NCBI GenBank assembly: GCA_021296345.1 | Contig: JAGWAN010000042.1 | Coordinates: 1 to 39,041 of the forward strand | Direction of reading: 5' to 3' | DNA: 39,041 bases | Source: Acidimicrobiia bacterium | GTDB lineage: Bacteria; Actinomycetota; Acidimicrobiia; Spongiisociales; Spongiisociaceae | Shown: positions 36,596 to 39,041 of the stretch, one piece after another | How positions within the stretch are numbered: the stretch's first letter is position 1 | How the letters are laid out: each line of letters opens with the position of its first letter | Notes under the pieces: generated by a model | Database searches by the model: none | What the model saw: only the letters and a program-made list of their open reading frames with translations | What the model was told of the DNA's origin: nothing | Program-made: the position numbers and the translations under genes

Positions 36596-37231
36596 ATGGA
36601 TATTTCATTCTGGGTTGACCCGCTCTGACCGTGGTGCTGGGTGACGGCCCGGTGGGTCGTCGACGAGGTGAAGCCGGACCGGGATGTGCGGGTTGAGTGG
36701 GAGCCCATCAGCCTGATGTTCAAGAACGATCCGGCGCCCGGCTCGGATAGGCACCGGACCACCTACCGAACCCACGGCATGTTGCGGGTGATGGAGTCGG
36801 TGAGGACGGAGTTGGGCAACGAGGGCGTGTTCCGCGCCTACTGGGCGTTCGGCGCCCACATCCACCACGACCAGAACCTGTTCGACTTCGATGTCGCGGA
36901 GGTGCTGGCGTCCACCGGCATCGACTCCAACCATGCCCGGGCATTCGATGACGGCTCGTGGGACGGGGAGATCCGCCGCCGCATGGACGCCGGGCTCGCG
37001 CTGGTGGGCGATGACGTGGGCACCCCGATCATCGCGATGGAGGATGCCCGGGGCGACCGGGTGGGGATGTTCGGCCCCGTGATCACCCGGGTACCGAGCC
37101 GTGACGATTCGTTGCGGCTCTGGGACGGTCTGGTGGCGGTCACCACCGTGCCGGGCTTCTGGGAACTGAAACGAACCCGCACCGAAGGCCCCGAGTTCGG
37201 CGAGCGTCCGGCCGGGATTCCACCCCTCTAG
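36596..37231 (+). CDS. Selenoprotein: mycothiol-dependent nitroreductase / DsbA-like, UPWC active site
   Basis: The frame from ATG 36596 is closed by a single in-frame TGA (36626-36628) at codon 11 and otherwise runs 211 codons to TAG at 37231. Reading that TGA as selenocysteine gives FWVDPL-U-PWC-WVTARW. In the Rv2466c-type mycothiol-dependent nitroreductases the equivalent is FDPLCPWCW, so Sec falls exactly on the nucleophilic Cys of the CxxC motif. The rest matches the family: 'HGMLRVMESVRTELGNEG', 'DVGTPIIAMEDARG', 'FGPVITRVPS', and 'FWELKRTRTEGPEF' at the C-terminus. AGGAGAGGA precedes the ATG. The GTG at 36641 would give a protein without active site, so a start there is an artefact of stopping at TGA. 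A SECIS-like hairpin follows, and tRNA-Sec is at 27091. It should be a cytosolic thiol-selenol oxidoreductase using mycothiol. Confidence 0.9.
36643..36661 (+). promoter_or_regulatory. Candidate bacterial SECIS hairpin
   Basis: GACGGCCC (36643-36650) pairs with GGGTCGTC (36654-36661) over eight positions (one G-U), leaving the loop GGU at 36651-36653. The loop begins 23 nt after the TGA. Bacterial SECIS elements lie just after the UGA inside the coding sequence, with G in the first loop positions and often GGU. Position, stem and loop all suit SelB binding. Confidence 0.8.
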
Positions 37232-37246
37232 CCGGAGAGGAAGAGC

Positions 37247-38025
37247 ATGAGCTACCCCGTCAGGATCGCTGTGCAGATCCGCCCCCAGCACGGCGACTAC
37301 CGGGACATCAGGGCGGCGGCCGTCCGGGCCGAGGAGATGGGTGTGGACGCGGTGCTGAACTGGGACCACTTCTTCCCGCTGTACGGGGATCCGGATGGCA
37401 AGCATTTCGAGTGCTGGACCATGCTCGCCTCGTTCGCCGAGGTGACCGAGCGTGTCGAGATAGGTTCTCTGGTCACCTGCTACTCGTACCGCAACGCCCA
37501 CCTGCTGGCCGACATGGCCCGCACGGTGGACCACATCAGCGAGGGGCGCCTCATCCTGGGCCTCGGCGCCGGATGGTGCGAGAAGGATTACACCGAGTAC
37601 GAGTACCCGTTCGGAACCGGCGGCACCAGACTCCGGGACTTCGAATCCGGCCTGTACCGCATCACCAAGCGCCTCCGCCTGCTCAACCCTCCCCCGGTGC
37701 GGGACATCCCCATGCTGATCGGCGGCATGGGCGAGAAGCACACCATTACGCCGACATCTGGCACGGGTTCGGCGGTCCGGAGACGCTCACCCGCAAGAAC
37801 CGGATCCTGGACGAGTGGTGCCGGGCGGCGGGACGTGACCCGACCGAGGTGGAACGCTCGATCGAGGTCAACGAGGTGGAGGAGATCGACCGCGCCGACG
37901 GGCTCCTGGCGGCCGGGGCCACCCTGTTTACGCTCTCGATCAACGGACCCCGCTACGACCTTTCAGCCGTACCGGAATGGCTCGCCTGGCGGGACGCCCG
38001 CAACGCCCCCCGGCATGGGGGTTGA
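37247..38025 (+). pseudogene. LLM-class (F420-type) oxidoreductase with internal frameshifting deletion
   Basis: The N-terminal 164 residues are a good luciferase-like monooxygenase: '[27 protein letters not shown]', '[41 protein letters not shown]', '[11 protein letters not shown]' and '[12 protein letters not shown]'. Homologues continue after GEK with about eight residues and then YADIWH. Here only 8 nt (37739-37746) separate GEK from [18 protein letters not shown], which is in another frame and runs to TGA at 38025. About 16 nt seem to have been lost. F420 dependence is inferred from family. GGAGAGGAAG precedes the ATG, which lies 15 bp after the selenoprotein stop, so the two were one operon. 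A sequencing error could also explain the break. Confidence 0.78.
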
Positions 38026-38420
38026 ACGCGTCGCTGTCCCGTCGCATACTGACGGCAGTCACATACACCACCGGTCTCTTGCCTATCGACGTCGAGGGGA
38101 CCGGAGCCGGGATCAAATGGGAGCGGACCCCGTTCGGGGATGGCGGACCGCGCTCGGACCGAAGGAGGTGGTGGCTGGGGGCCGGGCCCGCCGGGAGGGG
38201 TCTGTTCCGGCGATTTTCGCGTTCTCAACCGGTGGGGTCGGGATAGCGGAATGCCCGGATGAGGATGCTGGTGGCGGGTTGGCCGGTGTCGAGGGGCCTG
38301 GGGTGCAGTGCTCGGTTGCAGGCTGCGGCCCGCAAGAACCCGGCTAACCGACACAGATCACCGGCATCCGGCGTGGGCGGCGGACCGCAGGCCTTGCCGC
38401 GCGGCTCTTCCGGCGCCCTT
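38026..38420. other. 395-bp stretch without recognised gene
   Basis: Lies between the broken oxidoreductase (plus) and the thiolase (minus), so both flanking genes end here. Short frames on both strands lack family features. I see no clear terminator hairpin with T-run, no tRNA and no long repeat. Confidence 0.55.
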
Positions 38421-39041
38421 CTACACCCGCTCGATGACGAGCGCGATTCCCTGGCCCACCCCGATGCACATGGTCGCCAGGCCGTAACGTCCCCGGCGGC
38501 GGGCCAACTCGTGCGCCAGGGTGGTCACGATGCGGGCCCCCGAACACCCGAGCGGATGGCCCAGGGCTATGGCCCCGCCGTTGACGTTGATGCTGTCCGG
38601 ATCCAAGCCCAGTTCGTCGCGGCAGGCCACGGCCTGGGCGGCGAAGGCTTCGTTCAGCTCCACCAGGTCGAGGTCAGCCACCTCGAGGCCGGCTCGCTCC
38701 AGCGCCATGCGCGAGGCCGGAACCGGACCGATGCCCATCACGTCCGGATGCACCCCGGCCGCCGCCGATGACACCAGGCGGGCCATCGGGGCCAGGCCGG
38801 TCCGTTCCAGACCGGCGGTGGTGGCGAGGATCATGCCGACGGCCCCGTCGTTCATCGGGGAGGAGTTGCCGGCGGTGACCGTGCCGCCCTCGACAAAGAC
38901 GGGACGGAGCTTGGCCAGGGCCTCCAGGGAGGTATCCCGTCGCGGACCCTCATCGTGGCCGATCAGCGCCAAGGTGCGCTTCCTGGGCCCGGCAGGCGCC
39001 TCGATGGGAACGATCTCGGCGTCGAAACGACCCGACTCCTG
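38421..39041 (-). CDS. Acetyl-CoA acetyltransferase (thiolase), 5' part beyond window
   Basis: The frame enters from the right edge and runs 206 residues to a stop at 38421. It shows the C-terminal half of a thiolase: '[19 protein letters not shown]', '[21 protein letters not shown]', '[24 protein letters not shown]' with the catalytic His, and '[19 protein letters not shown]' with the C-terminal catalytic Cys. The nucleophilic Cys of the N-terminal half is outside the window. It condenses or cleaves acyl-CoA units, in fatty acid oxidation or acetoacetyl-CoA metabolism. Confidence 0.93.
   Translation of the reverse strand, partial: QESGRFDAEIVPIEAPAGPRKRTLALIGHDEGPRRDTSLEALAKLRPVFVEGGTVTAGNSSPMNDGAVGMILATTAGLERTGLAPMARLVSSAAAGVHPDVMGIGPVPASRMALERAGLEVADLDLVELNEAFAAQAVACRDELGLDPDSINVNGGAIALGHPLGCSGARIVTTLAHELARRRGRYGLATMCIGVGQGIALVIERV

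Noticed and set aside
35191..36762. Long open frame (523 codons) antisense to the M1 aminopeptidase
   Set aside because: A shadow frame of a GC-rich gene: no family features, and the sense strand has all catalytic motifs.
36641..37231. Gene start at GTG 36641 giving a 196-residue thioredoxin-fold protein
   Set aside because: It lacks the CxxC active site, has no Shine-Dalgarno sequence, and family similarity continues upstream in frame through a TGA that fits selenocysteine.

Overview
The window is high-GC DNA with actinobacterial gene content: a mycothiol-type DsbA/nitroreductase, a MutT1-type Nudix-phosphatase fusion, polyphosphate glucokinase, an Rv2258c-like methyltransferase, an F420/LLM-type oxidoreductase, and SLH-domain and DM13 proteins. 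The mix fits a deep-branching actinobacterium, possibly Acidimicrobiia. That placement is inferred from gene content only. Most of the window is intact housekeeping genes on both strands; the accessory signals sit at the left end and in a few pseudogenes and intergenic stretches.

Left end (1-5400): the start of a type I-G (formerly I-U) CRISPR-cas operon on the minus strand. It has a Cas3 with a C-terminal HD domain, translationally coupled to Csx17, which runs off the left edge. A mini-ORF and a roughly 100-residue ORF lie upstream of cas3. No CRISPR array is visible. Next comes a cluster of very small membrane-protein genes, including an apparent tandem duplication in which one copy has decayed.

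5400-13300: YqgE, a methyltransferase, an unknown protein, a 64-bp repeat pair, an AlbA_2/ATPase-domain protein bracketed by short inverted copies of part of that repeat, HisC, and a fused alpha-beta 2-oxoacid dehydrogenase E1. 13300-18550: two membrane-associated proteins (one with DM13), a LOG-family enzyme, MutT1 and a DUF3179 lipoprotein. 18560-21020: the wreck of an SLH-domain/M6-like metalloprotease gene with at least five reading-frame breaks. 21055-25645: a group-2-like sigma factor with a long charged insertion, a YyaL/DUF255 protein, a cysteine synthase-family enzyme and a strong terminator.

25646-27185: a structured intergenic stretch containing a 16-nt perfect match to the 3' end of actinobacterial 16S rRNA, an HTH-membrane protein, a short molybdopterin-oxidoreductase-like protein, and a selenocysteine tRNA gene with a TCA anticodon and long variable arm. 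27290-36420: HflX, PpgK, ArsC divergent from an aquaporin, Gnd, ManA and an M1 aminopeptidase.

The most striking result is at 36596-37231. A mycothiol-dependent nitroreductase/DsbA-like gene has an in-frame TGA exactly where the first cysteine of its CPWC active site should be (so U-P-W-C). A near-perfect hairpin with a GGU loop follows it as a candidate SECIS element. Together with the tRNA-Sec gene about 9.4 kb away, this supports a redox selenoprotein that standard gene calling would truncate to a fragment lacking its active site. The LLM oxidoreductase behind it is frameshifted. The window ends inside an acetyl-CoA acetyltransferase gene.
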